Assembly (NCBI RefSeq): GCF_004342115.1
Contig: NZ_SMAC01000009.1
Location: 1-64,000, forward strand
Direction: 5' to 3'
Source: Mannheimia haemolytica
Lineage (GTDB): Bacteria; Pseudomonadota; Gammaproteobacteria; Enterobacterales; Pasteurellaceae
Length of the DNA stretch: 64,000 nucleotides
A program made the position numbers and the translations under genes. Below the pieces are notes generated by a model, which made no database searches, was not told where the DNA came from, and saw only the letters and a list, made by a program, of their open reading frames with translations. Below, in pieces: positions 8,980-19,280 of this stretch. The number at the start of each line of letters is the position of its first letter. The stretch's first letter is position 1.

Positions 8980-10342
8980 ATGAACAGGGTAACAAATAAG
9001 GCAGATGAGTTTGCTAAACTCAGTACGTTTGAACGTATTGCTTATGGTAGTGGCGACTTAGCCCAAAATTTAGTTTTTGGTACAGTTGGTGGTTTCTTAC
9101 TCACTTACGTAACTACTGTAAACGGCATTTCTGCCGTAGCAGGAGTAACGATTTTCTTAATTGTAAAATGGGGAAATGTGTTTTGGGATCCGTTTGTCGG
9201 TGCCTTTATTGACAAAAGCAAGCCCTCAGCACAGGGTAAATACCGCCCGTATTTACTGAAATTTGGGATTCCTCTTGTGGTTTTAGCTTCACTACTATTT
9301 CTTCCTCTTGAATCAGTACGTGGCTCAGTGATTTATGCTTTCCTTTCTTATTTTGCCACTGCGATGGGTTAATATTCCTTATGGCTCGCTTTCTGCTTCT
9401 CTTACTCGAGACACAGACGAAATTGCTAAATTAACCACAACCCGTATGACAATGGCAAATATCGCTAATTTGTTTGTTTATACCTTATTCCCACTTTTTG
9501 TGTAGTTACTTGCACCACACGCCGAATTAAAAAACACCGGCTTTTTCGGTATTGAGCTCTATTTAGGTGATTATATGTCTGCTGCTGCAGGCCCTGCTTG
9601 GTTTAAGGTTTATGCGGTCTATATGGTAATTGGATTTGTGGCGTTAATGCTCTCTTATTTTGGTACTAAAGAGCGGATTATTCCAACAGCGGAAGAAACA
9701 GATAAAGTCAAGTATTCAGATTTAGTTAATGAACTCAAACGCAATCGTCCATTACAGATTTTAGGGTTATTCTTCTTAATAGGTTTTACTTTTATGTTCT
9801 TCGGAAATACGGTGTGGCCTTTTTACCTAAAATATAATATTGGGCATTCTGAGTGGATTGCCTCCGTCGGTTTATTAGGCTCTATCCTTGGGATTTTCGT
9901 TCTAGGGCAACTTTGTCTATGGGTATGGCAATTTGACTCCTTCAAATACTCTCCAACCTTAGGCTATATCGGTCGTTTCTTACAACAATGGGGATTAACT
10001 TCTGCTACCGGTTTTATGTGGGCGTTAGTGCCTGAGGTTGTTACCTTTGGAGAGTTTAAGTCGAAAAAACGTGTAGCAGGTATTATTAATGCGTTAATGG
10101 GCTTGTTCTTTAAAATCGGCTTGGCGTTAGGCGGTATTATTCCGGGTTATATTAATGCGGTTTATGGTTTTAACGGCTCGCTTTTGGCTCAAACCGAAGA
10201 GGCTTTATTTGGTATCAATCTTTCAATGATTTGGGCTCCAATTATTTTAGCGATTATTGCAGGATTTGTGATGAGTCGCTATCCGTTAAGCGATACTGAT
10301 ATTGATCATATCAACGAAAAAATTACTGCTTATTCCAAATAA
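8980..10342 (+). pseudogene. GPH family sodium:xyloside/glycoside symporter, broken
   Basis: The start is ATG at 8980 after a strong AGGAGG. The first part (ERIAYGSGDLAQN, then membrane segments) is the N-terminus of a glycoside-pentoside-hexuronide symporter, like E. coli YicJ/YagG. The frame breaks at about 9370, just after FATAMG; homology resumes in another frame with NIPYGSLSASLTRDTDE. An in-frame TAG at 9503-9505 probably replaced a CAG Gln codon. After it the frame runs on from LLAPHAEL to a normal C-terminus at 10342. The middle region around 9900-9990 also looks shortened relative to the family. With one frameshift and one nonsense change it is a pseudogene. Together with the next gene it formed a xylo-oligosaccharide uptake and cleavage operon. 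Confidence 0.85.
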
Positions 10343-10364
10343 TTTGAGTATAGGAGAATAGATT

Positions 10365-12062
10365 ATGCAAATTCAAAATCCAGTTTTACCCGGTTTCAAT
10401 CCAGATCCATCTATTGTGCGTGTGGGTGATACTTACTACATTGCAACTTCTACTTTTGAATGGTTTCCGGGAGTGAGAATTCACGAATCGAAAGATTTAG
10501 TGCATTGGAATTTAGTTAAAAATGTCTTAGATACAACCACGTTGTTAGATATGCGAGGCAATCCCTCTTCAGGTGGTATCTGGGCTCCTGATCTTTCTTA
10601 TGCGGAAGGTAAATTTTGGTTGGTTTATACCGATGTAAAAATTACAGACGGTGCATTCAAAGATATGACTAACTATCTAACTACTGCCAAAGAAATTCAA
10701 GGTCCTTGGTCAGCTCCGATTAAATTGAATGGTATTGGGTTTGATGCTTCGTTGTTTCACGATGATGATGGGCGAAAATATTTAGTGCAACAGACTTGGG
10801 ATCACCGTGAATATCATCACCCCTTTGACGGTATTACGTTAACGGAATTTGATGTTGCCACAATGAAACTCAAACCTGAAACCCAGCGTACGATTTTTGA
10901 AGGTACAGAAGTGAAATTGGTGGAAGGTCCACATATTTATAAAATTAATGGCGAATATTATCTGTTTGCGGCGGAAGGCGGCACAGTATTTACGCATCAA
11001 GAAGTAGTGGCTCGTTCTAAAACATTGGAGGCTCACTCTTTCCAACTGGCTCCAAATACACCGTTTATTACTAATTTTGATACACCTAATTCTTACCTAC
11101 AAAAACAAGGGCACGGTTCATTAGTTGATACCCCAAGTGGTGAATGGTATTACGCTTCCCTCACAGCAAGACCTTGGAATCATGCAACAGAATCCGCAAC
11201 CGATCCTCGTGGTTGGTCAACATTAGGGCGTGAAGCCGCCATTCAAAAAGTAGAATTTGATCAAGACGGCTGGCCTTATATTGTGGGTGGACACGGTGGA
11301 AAAACCTTTGTAGAAGCCCCAAAAGATGCAATTTTTACCGAAGCTCCTATTGATCATTCTCAACACGATGAGTTTGATAGCTCAACGTTAGATATTAACT
11401 GGAACACTTAAGAGTGCCTTTTAGTAAAGAGATGGGCGAAGTTGGTAATGGTGTTTTAAAATTGATTGGGCGAGGCTCTCTTGCAAATACACACGATTTA
11501 TCGCTAATCGCACGCCGTTGGCAAGCCTTCTATTTTGATGCGGAAACCAAAGTGAAATTTACACCGTTTTCTTATCAATCTATGGCAGGTTTAACTAACT
11601 ATTACAATCACTCACACTGGTCTTGGATTTTCATCACCAAAAATGATCAAGGACAACAGGTGATTGAAGTTGCAGAAAATAAAGGTGGACTCAGAAATGG
11701 GCAATATACTTCTTACCTTAAAGATAAAGCAATTGTCATTCCTGATGGAACGGAGTATGTTTGGTTTAAGACTAAAGTTCGGAAAGAAACTTACCGTTAT
11801 GAATATTCATTCGATGGCAAACAATGGCACACAATGGCACACTATTCCGGTTGAATTAGATGCGGCAGTGCTTTCAGATGATTATGTGTTACGCAGTTAT
11901 GGCGGTTTCTTCACAGGAGCTTTTGTCGGGCTGGCTGCAGTGGATTACTCCAGTTATGAATCTACAGCAGAATTTAGCTACTTTGACTATAAAGAGTTAG
12001 GCGATAAGCAACTTACAGACGGCTCATTCTCTTGGGAAAAATCTGAAAGTTGCTTTGGCTAA
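10365..12062 (+). pseudogene. xynB: Beta-xylosidase (glycoside hydrolase family 43), broken by two frameshifts
   Basis: The N-terminal portion carries the GH43 five-blade propeller with PVLPGFNPDPSIVRVGDTYY (first catalytic Asp), GIWAPDLSY and the acidic motif VEGPHIYKINGEYYL. A one-base deletion near 11409 produces TAA right after NWNT. Homology continues in another frame (PFSKEMGEV...) through the C-terminal sandwich domain. At 11821-11840 a ten-base tandem duplication (ACAATGGCAC twice) shifts the frame back, after which IPVELDAAVLSDDYV to the stop at 12062 is recognisable. The two changes sum to nine bases, so the outer parts share one frame. Intact homologues are about 540 residues. It probably hydrolysed xylo-oligosaccharides imported by the preceding symporter. 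Confidence 0.88.
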
Positions 12063-12080
12063 AATGAGGAGAATATCACA

Positions 12081-13061
12081 ATGAAACAACGCAGATTTGG
12101 TAAAACCAACAAAATGGTGTCAGAAATTGGGTTAGGCACTTGGCAGCTTGGGACGAAATGGGGTGAACCGTTCAATCATCAAGAGGCGATGGCAATTTTA
12201 GAAACCGCTTATGAGCAAGGCATCAATTTTATTGATACCGCTGATGTGTATAACAACGGGCAAAGCGAGAAAGCCATTGGTGATATTTTGAAAAAATACC
12301 CTGACTTTTTCTATGTCGTTACCAAATGTGGACGTGCGTTAAACCCGCATACTGCTGAAATGTACACGCCACAGGCAATCGAAAAATTTGTTGATGGTAG
12401 TTTAAGCCATCTTGGCACGGAAAAGTTGGATATGATTTTGCTCCACTGCCCGCCAACGTTGGTTTATCGCAATGATGAGATTTTTACGAAATTGGAACAG
12501 CTTAAAGCCGGCGGAAAATTAATAGACTACGGTGTGAGTATCGAAACGGTAGAGGAAGGCTTGTTGGCAATGGAGTATGACATTGCGGCAATGGAAGTTA
12601 TCTTCAATATGTTCCGCTTAAAACCATTGGAGCAACTCTTCCCAACCGCTCAGCAAAAAAATGTGGGTATTATCGCCCGTGTACTGTTGGCAAGTGGTTT
12701 GCTTACAGGCAGATATAATGCCTGCACCCAATTTGGCAAAGACGACCACCGCACATTTAACCGCAATGGTGAAGCCTTCGATAAAGGCGAAACCTTTTCG
12801 GGTGTGGATTATCAACTCGGTTTACAAGCGGTGGAAGAATTGAAAGCCCTATTCGGCACGGAAGATTTAATTCCTTACGCCCTACGTTGGGTATTGATGA
12901 ATGAAGCTGTGAGTACAGTAATCCCGGGAGCAAGTAAGGTTTCACAAGTAATTACTAACGCAGCGGTGGATAATTTCCCTCCACTCACTGAAAATGAAAT
13001 GCAAAAAGTGGAAGATATTTACAACCGCTTAATTCGCCCAAGTGTGCATCATTTGTGGTAA
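12081..13061 (+). CDS. Aldo/keto reductase
   Basis: A 326-residue NAD(P)H-dependent oxidoreductase with the TIM-barrel aldo/keto reductase layout. The N-terminus is RRFGKTNKMVSEIGLGTWQLG, the catalytic Asp and Tyr lie in FIDTADVYNNGQSE (about residues 50-63), and the C-terminal cofactor motif is VSTVIPGASKVSQV. It appears intact, with a GAGGAG ribosome site, and is the last gene of the xyloside operon. A role in reducing xylose or a related sugar is possible but only inferred from position. Confidence 0.85.
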   Translation: MKQRRFGKTNKMVSEIGLGTWQLGTKWGEPFNHQEAMAILETAYEQGINFIDTADVYNNGQSEKAIGDILKKYPDFFYVVTKCGRALNPHTAEMYTPQAIEKFVDGSLSHLGTEKLDMILLHCPPTLVYRNDEIFTKLEQLKAGGKLIDYGVSIETVEEGLLAMEYDIAAMEVIFNMFRLKPLEQLFPTAQQKNVGIIARVLLASGLLTGRYNACTQFGKDDHRTFNRNGEAFDKGETFSGVDYQLGLQAVEELKALFGTEDLIPYALRWVLMNEAVSTVIPGASKVSQVITNAAVDNFPPLTENEMQKVEDIYNRLIRPSVHHLW

Positions 13062-13076
13062 TTTATCCAACGCTAT

Positions 13077-13109
13077 AAAAAATGGAACTCTAACTTGAGT
13101 TCCATTTTT
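13077..13109. terminator. Terminator between aldo/keto reductase and glpT paralogue
   Basis: Perfect stem ATGGAACTC / GAGTTCCAT with a six-base loop, flanked by A and T runs on both sides. It can serve both convergent genes. Confidence 0.85.
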
Positions 13110-13122
13110 GTCAATTTTAGCC

Positions 13123-14463
13123 TTAAACCTCTAACTGTTTAGAGGTTTTCTTAAACAGAGTCAATGCAATAAACGCAAAGGCTAAGAAACAGGAAAGGAT
13201 CAGGGCATAGAAACCACCGTCCCAGCCGAACATATCAACCAGTTTACCCATCACATAACCTGCACTTGCAGAGCCTAACAAGTAGCCGAATAAACCGGTT
13301 AAACCTGTTGCTGTACCGGTGGCAACACGAGGCACTAAATCCGCTGCTTGTAAACCGATCATCATCACCGGCCCGTAGATTAAGAAACCAATCGCCACTA
13401 AGCAGATGTTGTCGATTAACGGGTTGCCGGCTGGGTTTTTCCAGTACACCACAATCGCAATTAACACACCAGCAAGGAATAACAACATCGGCGGCGCACG
13501 GTGACCTTTGAATACTTTGTCGCTTAAATAACCGCTTGCAAGCATACCGAAGATACCGGCATATTCATACAAGAAGTACGCCCAGCTCTGTTTATCCACA
13601 GAGAAATGTTTCACTTCTTTTAAGTAAGTCGGTGCCCAGTCGATAATGCCGTAGCGAATGAAATAGACAAACACGTTGGCAATCGCAATTGCCCACAGGA
13701 ATTTGTTGTTTAAAATATATTTGTAGAAAATGTCTTTGGAAGAGAGTGTGTGGGCAGACTCCACTTTTTCCACCACTTTCTCGCCTTTGTACTCATCAAT
13801 CGGCGGTAAGCCTTGAGATTCCGGCGTATCACGCATCAAATAGAACATCACAAACGCCAGTACAATCGCAATCAACGCCGGCAGATAGAACAGGGATTGC
13901 CACACGCCAAAAATAGATAAGCCTAAAATCGCCAACGGCCCGATTAAACCGCCGCCCAAGTTGTGCGACACGTTCCACCAGCTCCACCACACGCCACGTT
14001 CAGAGGTTGAGAACCAGTTGGTCATCGTTTTCGCCCCCGGCGGATAGCCCATTCCTTGGAACCAGCCGTTTAACGCCGCCAAAATGATCATAATTGGAAT
14101 AGACGAAAGCACGCCCGGTACTAAACCGAACACCAGACTCACAATCGCTGAACCGAGCAAGCCGATAGTGATAAAGTATTTCGGGTTAGAACGGTCGGAA
14201 ACGTTACCCATAATAAATTTACTGAAGCCGTAAGCGAGTGATAATGCCACGCCCACCGTACCTAAGTCTGCTTTGGTGAAGCCATATTCATCAATCAAAT
14301 ACGGCATTGCCAACGAGAAGTTTTTACGAATTAAATAATATGCCGCATAGCCGATAAAGACGCCTGCAAACACTTGCCAACGTAATTTGCGATATTCCGC
14401 ATCAACTCTGCTGGCTTCCACTTTTTGTTCTGCTGGTGGAGAGGCTTTTAGAAAGGAAAACAT
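13123..14463 (-). CDS. Organophosphate:phosphate antiporter, GlpT-like (paralogue 1)
   Basis: A 446-residue major facilitator of the organophosphate:phosphate family with 12 predicted membrane segments. The substrate phosphate-binding residues known from GlpT are kept: Arg in YLIRKNF, His in NVSHNLGGG and Arg in FVYFIRYG. It also has YEYAG and WDGGFY as in GlpT. It is related to, but distinct from, the second GlpT at 15796-17241, which is closer to E. coli GlpT. Glycerol-3-phosphate is the likely substrate, though another phosphorylated C3 compound is possible. AAGGAG precedes the ATG. It may be co-transcribed after glpQ or stand alone; an uptake-signal half-hairpin lies between. Confidence 0.82.
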   Translation of the reverse strand: MFSFLKASPPAEQKVEASRVDAEYRKLRWQVFAGVFIGYAAYYLIRKNFSLAMPYLIDEYGFTKADLGTVGVALSLAYGFSKFIMGNVSDRSNPKYFITIGLLGSAIVSLVFGLVPGVLSSIPIMIILAALNGWFQGMGYPPGAKTMTNWFSTSERGVWWSWWNVSHNLGGGLIGPLAILGLSIFGVWQSLFYLPALIAIVLAFVMFYLMRDTPESQGLPPIDEYKGEKVVEKVESAHTLSSKDIFYKYILNNKFLWAIAIANVFVYFIRYGIIDWAPTYLKEVKHFSVDKQSWAYFLYEYAGIFGMLASGYLSDKVFKGHRAPPMLLFLAGVLIAIVVYWKNPAGNPLIDNICLVAIGFLIYGPVMMIGLQAADLVPRVATGTATGLTGLFGYLLGSASAGYVMGKLVDMFGWDGGFYALILSCFLAFAFIALTLFKKTSKQLEV

Positions 14464-14652
14464 TTTACTACTCCTTTAAGAATGAAATCCTATGGCTACT
14501 ATAATCTTTCATTTGGAGCAGAAAAAGTGGATTTTTGAAAATTTGTGAGCAAGATTAAAATTATTTTGAGCGAAAACGAAAATCGGTTAAATTTCCTTCT
14601 TTTTTTGCAAAAAATTTGAGAAATCTAACCGCTTGTTTCACTTAAAAATCAG

Positions 14653-15726
14653 CTATTTCTGCTTTTTCAAAAATTCCACGCCCGTATCAGGGAAGTCAGT
14701 AAAGACGCCTGTTGCACCCGCTTTATTCAGCAGGGCATCGTACATTTCATCGACATTTTGGAAAAAGTCCGGCAGAGCATCTTTGCGCACGGTGTATGGG
14801 TGAAGTTCCATTTTGTACTTCGCCAACTCTTTCACTAATGGCGTGTAAACAATGTTGCCGACTTTAGATTTTTCTTTATCCACCAACATATACCAGCCCG
14901 GGCCGACACCATCGGCATATTTTGCCACTTCTGCCATCGCACCGTCTTTGAACATCCAGTCGTAGTCGTAATTAACCCAGTTGCCGTTTTTATCTTTCTC
15001 TTCGGTTTCGTGCCAATCGGTGTAGGCAACTAACTGCACCAATTTTACGTCCATACCCAGTTTCGGTAGTAATTCGGTTTTGATCCGTTTCAGCTCGTTG
15101 AAATCGAAGGTTTGCAGGTAAATTGGTGAGGTTTTGCTGTCGTAGCCATATTTTTTCAACACTTTCAGGGTTTCGAGTGCAATGTCTTTACCCTCTTTAT
15201 GGTGCAACCAAGGGGCTTTAATTTCAGGATAGATCCCAATTTTTTTGCCGGTTGATTTCTCTAATCCTTGAATAAATTCCAGCTCTTCTTCCAAAGTGTG
15301 AATGGTGAAATGGGACTGCCACATCGGGAAGCGGTTCGGGTAAACTTGTGCCTGCTTGCCGTCTTTCACCTCAAAATTCTCGGTCATTTCAAGGGTTTTA
15401 ATCTCATCAAGGGTGAAATCCACCACATAATAACGACCGTCTGCTCGTTTACGCTCAGGGAATTTTTTCGCCACATCAGTTAAACCGTCTAAAAAGTGGT
15501 CGTGAATCACAATCAGGCGGTTATCTTTGGTCATAGCAAGATCTTGCTCTAAATAGTCCGCTTGTTGCCCGAATGCTAGAGCTTTAGATTCAAGCGTATG
15601 CTCAGGTAAATAACCGCTTGCACCACGGTGGGCAATCACTAATTTATCAGATTGTTGTGCATAGGCACCCAATGCTGTCGCGGACAATGCTAATGCAGCA
15701 ACCAATGTTTTGAATTTAAATTTCAT
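14653..15726 (-). CDS. glpQ: Periplasmic glycerophosphodiester phosphodiesterase GlpQ
   Basis: A 357-residue enzyme that splits glycerophosphodiesters into glycerol-3-phosphate and an alcohol. A Sec signal peptide with an AYA-QQ cleavage site near residue 23 exports it. The catalytic HRGASGYLPEHT and the metal-binding DYLEQDLAMTKD and VIHDHFLD motifs are all present. Unlike the Haemophilus homologue (protein D, a lipoprotein), there is no lipobox Cys, so this form should be soluble in the periplasm. It sits between two GlpT-type transporter genes on the same strand, which would import the product. Confidence 0.93.
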   Translation of the reverse strand: MKFKFKTLVAALALSATALGAYAQQSDKLVIAHRGASGYLPEHTLESKALAFGQQADYLEQDLAMTKDNRLIVIHDHFLDGLTDVAKKFPERKRADGRYYVVDFTLDEIKTLEMTENFEVKDGKQAQVYPNRFPMWQSHFTIHTLEEELEFIQGLEKSTGKKIGIYPEIKAPWLHHKEGKDIALETLKVLKKYGYDSKTSPIYLQTFDFNELKRIKTELLPKLGMDVKLVQLVAYTDWHETEEKDKNGNWVNYDYDWMFKDGAMAEVAKYADGVGPGWYMLVDKEKSKVGNIVYTPLVKELAKYKMELHPYTVRKDALPDFFQNVDEMYDALLNKAGATGVFTDFPDTGVEFLKKQK

Positions 15727-15795
15727 AGAATTACCTCATATAATGTAAAAATAAAAGGAAGAACAAAAATGTCCTTCCTTTTGATAAGTTATTTA

Positions 15796-17241
15796 TTATT
15801 TACCATAGTGATCTTCTAATTTTGCTTTGTGCTTGCCTTCTTCAACCATCACAATGAAGGTTAAGAGAATGGCTAATACACCACCACCGATCATCACGTA
15901 GAAACCGCCGTCCCAGCCAAATTTATCTGCTGCCCAGCCAACTACTGCAGAGGCTGCCACTGTACCACCTAAGTAACCGAATAAACCGGTGAAACCTGCT
16001 GCTGTACCTGCTGCTTTTTTCGGTGCAAGTTCAAGGGCGTGTAAGCCAATCAACATTACCGGGCCGTAGATTAAGAAACCGATAGTGGTCATCCAAATGA
16101 AGTCCATTAATTGATATGGGTTTTCATACCAAGCATGGCCTGCATATTGTGCAATTTCAGATTCCGGTGTCGCAGGGTTGAGCCAGAACGCAACCACTGC
16201 TGCGGTGGTAAGAATCATAAAGATGAAACCGGTTAAACCACGTTTGCCTTTGAACAGTTTGTCAGAGACCCAACCACAGAGTAATGTACCTGGAATCGCA
16301 GCTAATTCATAAATGGTATATGCCCATGCTGTACCTTTAATGTTGAAGTGTTTTACTTCGCCTAAGTACACCGGCGACCATTTCAATACGCCATAGCGGA
16401 TTAAGTAAACGAAGACATTCGCAATGGCAATGTACCATAACAGTTTGTTTTTCAGCACATAAGTCACGAAAATCTCTTTGGTGCTTAAATCGTGTTCATA
16501 GGTTTTTTCGTTATAGTCGTCAGGGTAGTCGTTACGCCATTTTTCAACTGGCGGTAAACCGCAAGATTGTGGAGTATCTTTCATCACAAGGTAGATTGGA
16601 ATAGCTGCGATCATTGCTGCAATTCCCGGGAAATAAAGGGCTTGTTGCCATACATCTTTTGCCGTTGCTTCTACACCATACTCACTGAAATAGAGCGCAC
16701 TTGCTAATAGCACCATCGCCCCCGGCACCATACCGCCTAAGTTGTGAGCGGTATTCCAGATAGAAACGATAGTACCACGCTCAGATTTAGACCACCAGTG
16801 AACCATTGTTCGTCCACACGGTGGCCAACCCATACCTTGAAACCAGCCGTTTAAGAAGATCATTACCCACATTACTAAAATGCTTGATGTTGCCCAAGGC
16901 ATTAAGCCCATAAGGGTCATACATAGACCTGAAAGTAACAATCCGGTCGGTAAAAATACTTTCGGGTTAGAGCGGTCGGACATTCCTGCCATCACGAATT
17001 TTGATAAACCGTAGGCCAGGCCGGCAGCTGTACCAATCACACCGAGATCGGTTTTTGTATACATACCAGCTTCAATCAAGCCTTTTTGTGCTAAGTCGAA
17101 GTTTGCACGCACAAAATAGTAAGCGGCATAGCCGAAGAAAATTCCTGCAAACACTTGCCAACGCAAGAATTTATATCTTGCATCGACTTTGTCCGCCGGT
17201 AATTCCGCAATGTGCGGAGCGGGTTTAAATGGACCAAACAT
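15796..17241 (-). CDS. glpT: Glycerol-3-phosphate transporter GlpT
   Basis: A 481-residue organophosphate:phosphate antiporter. It opens with [19 protein letters not shown], as E. coli GlpT does. Key residues are Arg in YYFVRANF, His in NTAHNLGG and Arg in [22 protein letters not shown] and [10 protein letters not shown] are shared with E. coli GlpT. The ATG at 17241 has GGAG just upstream; a TTG four codons earlier is less likely. Divergent from glpD, with a consensus CRP site between them. It supplies glycerol-3-phosphate released by GlpQ to the dehydrogenase. Confidence 0.94.
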   Translation of the reverse strand: MFGPFKPAPHIAELPADKVDARYKFLRWQVFAGIFFGYAAYYFVRANFDLAQKGLIEAGMYTKTDLGVIGTAAGLAYGLSKFVMAGMSDRSNPKVFLPTGLLLSGLCMTLMGLMPWATSSILVMWVMIFLNGWFQGMGWPPCGRTMVHWWSKSERGTIVSIWNTAHNLGGMVPGAMVLLASALYFSEYGVEATAKDVWQQALYFPGIAAMIAAIPIYLVMKDTPQSCGLPPVEKWRNDYPDDYNEKTYEHDLSTKEIFVTYVLKNKLLWYIAIANVFVYLIRYGVLKWSPVYLGEVKHFNIKGTAWAYTIYELAAIPGTLLCGWVSDKLFKGKRGLTGFIFMILTTAAVVAFWLNPATPESEIAQYAGHAWYENPYQLMDFIWMTTIGFLIYGPVMLIGLHALELAPKKAAGTAAGFTGLFGYLGGTVAASAVVGWAADKFGWDGGFYVMIGGGVLAILLTFIVMVEEGKHKAKLEDHYGK

Positions 17242-17350
17242 AGTATTCTCCAATATTACTTAGTAAAACCTCTGAGTAATTCCTTTTTAGGAAATTAGGG
17301 AAGCAATAATAAATGAAAATAAAAAATGACAAAGTTATTTTTTATAAAAA

Positions 17351-17366
17351 TGTGATTCATTTCACA
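17351..17366. promoter_or_regulatory. CRP site in the glpT-glpD divergent promoter region
   Basis: TGTGATTCATTTCACA is a perfect match to TGTGA-N6-TCACA. It sits 110 bases before glpT and 233 before glpD. A weaker half-match, TGTGACATAGATCTAA, lies at 17491-17506 nearer glpD. A possible glpD promoter is TTGAAG (17524) with TATGCT (17546), 16 apart. Otherwise the 357-base region is AT-rich with no gene. Confidence 0.75.
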
Positions 17367-17598
17367 AAAAATTTACCTTAAACCACAAAAAATGATTGAA
17401 AAAGAAAATCAAACATCAGTATCTCTAGCGATAAAACTCTCTTCTTATGTACAGAGAAAGAACCATAAAAAGTACAATATAGAAATATTTTGTGACATAG
17501 ATCTAATTTTTAAACAAATGTCTTTGAAGTCATTTTATTTTCGTTTATGCTAATTAAGTAATGATTAAATGTTTTAATTCGAGCAAAAGGAGCAAAAA

Positions 17599-19194
17599 AT
17601 GCAAAGACATGAACAGCTAGCTCAAGTACAACAAACGCAAAAATGGGATTTTATTATTATCGGTGGTGGCGCAAGTGGTTTGGGGATTGCGGTAGATGCA
17701 GCTTCCCGTGGCTATAAAACCTTATTATTAGAAAGCCATGACTTTGCGAAAGGTACATCGAGCCGAAGCACAAAATTAGTCCACGGTGGCGTTCGCTATC
17801 TTGCAAATGGCGATGTTGCACTCGTGAGAGAAGCATTGCGTGAACGAGGTCGCTTAGCTAAAAATGCAGCTCATTTATTTAAAAACCAAAGCTTTATTAT
17901 TCCAAACTACAAATTCAAAGACTGTGTAATGTATCGTGTTGGTTTAGGCTTATACGATATGCTTTCAGGCAACCTGAGTTTAGGAAAGACTGAAAACATC
18001 AGTAAAACTGAAGCGAAAAGACGTTTACCAACCTTAAATGATACTGGTTTACGTACAGGCACTGTTTATCAAGATGGGCAATTTGATGACTCACGTCTTG
18101 CAGTGAATATGGCACAAACGGTAGTAGAGCACGGCGGTACAGTACTAAATCACGCCAAAGTGACTTCACTGCACAAAACGCCACAAGGCAAAATTGATGG
18201 GGTGACTTTCTACGATGAACTCAATCAACAAGAACATACTGTTTTCGGCACTGCGGTGATTAACGCAACCGGCGTATTTATGAATGATATTTTAAGTATG
18301 GATCACGGTAGCACGAAAAAATTTGTCGTACCAAGCCAAGGGATTCACTTAGTATTAGATAAATCATTCTTACCAAGTAATGATGCGTTAATGATTCCAA
18401 AAACCTCTGACGGACGAGTGTTATTTGCTGTACCTTGGCACGAAGTGTTAGTCGTAGGGACAACAGATACTCTGATTGAAAATCCTTCTTATGAGCCAAT
18501 TCCATTGGAACAAGAGGTGAACTTTATTTTAGAGACAGCCGCACAATATCTGACAAAAAAACCAACTCGTGATGATGTAAAAGCAGTCTTTGCCGGTCAA
18601 CGTCCGCTTGCGGCACCGGAAAAAGAAGGTCAAAGCACTAAAGAAGTATCTCGTAGTCACAAAGTTCTCACTGATGCAACCAGCGGTTTGATTACGATTA
18701 CAGGTGGTAAATGGACAACTTATCGTCAAATGGCAGAAGATACCGTAGAAGAAGCGTTAAAAGTCCACTCTGAACTAGGCAATAAACCTTGTGTGACCGT
18801 CAACTTACCGATTCACGGTAATATTCCGGCAGCACAAGTGAATCTACAAGATCATCTATATGTATATGGCTCAGATATTCCACAGTTACGCGCCTTAATG
18901 ACTGAGACCCCGGAATATGCACAAAAAATCCATCCGAGACTAGATTATACCGTTGCAGAAGTGATCTGGGCAGTTCGCCACGAAATGGCACAAACGGTTG
19001 AGGATGTATTAGCTCGCCGTGTTCGTTTGCTCTTCACTGATGCGAGAGCGGCGATTGATAGTGCAGCAAAAGTGGCTGCTATTATGGCGAAAGAATTAGG
19101 TAAAGATGAAATGTGGCAACAACAGCAAGTTATCCAGTTCCTTGATGTTGCGAAGCACTATTTATTGGTAGATTATCAGCCACAGCCAATCTAA
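17599..19194 (+). CDS. glpD: FAD-dependent glycerol-3-phosphate dehydrogenase
   Basis: A 531-residue flavoprotein oxidising glycerol-3-phosphate to dihydroxyacetone phosphate and passing electrons to quinone. The FAD-binding motif is IIIGGGASGLG near residues 19-29, followed by GTSSRSTKLVHGGVRYL and a second conserved stretch at TGGKWTTYRQMAEDT. The N-terminal extension and these motifs look more like the GlpD type common in Bacteroidetes than E. coli GlpD, whose motif is IGGGINGAG. I note this from memory of the families. A clean AGGAG site precedes the ATG. It is divergent from glpT and ends at a strong uptake-signal hairpin. Confidence 0.9.
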   Translation: MQRHEQLAQVQQTQKWDFIIIGGGASGLGIAVDAASRGYKTLLLESHDFAKGTSSRSTKLVHGGVRYLANGDVALVREALRERGRLAKNAAHLFKNQSFIIPNYKFKDCVMYRVGLGLYDMLSGNLSLGKTENISKTEAKRRLPTLNDTGLRTGTVYQDGQFDDSRLAVNMAQTVVEHGGTVLNHAKVTSLHKTPQGKIDGVTFYDELNQQEHTVFGTAVINATGVFMNDILSMDHGSTKKFVVPSQGIHLVLDKSFLPSNDALMIPKTSDGRVLFAVPWHEVLVVGTTDTLIENPSYEPIPLEQEVNFILETAAQYLTKKPTRDDVKAVFAGQRPLAAPEKEGQSTKEVSRSHKVLTDATSGLITITGGKWTTYRQMAEDTVEEALKVHSELGNKPCVTVNLPIHGNIPAAQVNLQDHLYVYGSDIPQLRALMTETPEYAQKIHPRLDYTVAEVIWAVRHEMAQTVEDVLARRVRLLFTDARAAIDSAAKVAAIMAKELGKDEMWQQQQVIQFLDVAKHYLLVDYQPQPI

Positions 19195-19204
19195 TACGCT
19201 AAAA

Positions 19205-19277
19205 GCAAGCGGTTAAAATCGATAAAAATATTGCAATTACGTTATTTGCAACTTTTTAAACCATTTTAACCGCTTGT
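19205..19277. terminator. Uptake-signal inverted pair, glpD/yqjK convergent
   Basis: GCAAGCGGTTAAAAT and ATTTTAACCGCTTGT form a stem of about 14 base pairs with a long loop. It can terminate both convergent genes. Confidence 0.65.
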
Positions 19278-19280
19278 ATA

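Noticed and set aside
9503-9505. In-frame TAG in the symporter gene as recoded codon
   Set aside because: The same gene has a frameshift upstream, and a CAG to TAG change explains it; the neighbouring xylosidase is also broken.
11414-12062. Two separate small genes after the xylosidase
   Set aside because: Both are parts of the same GH43 C-terminal domain separated by a one-base deletion and a ten-base duplication.
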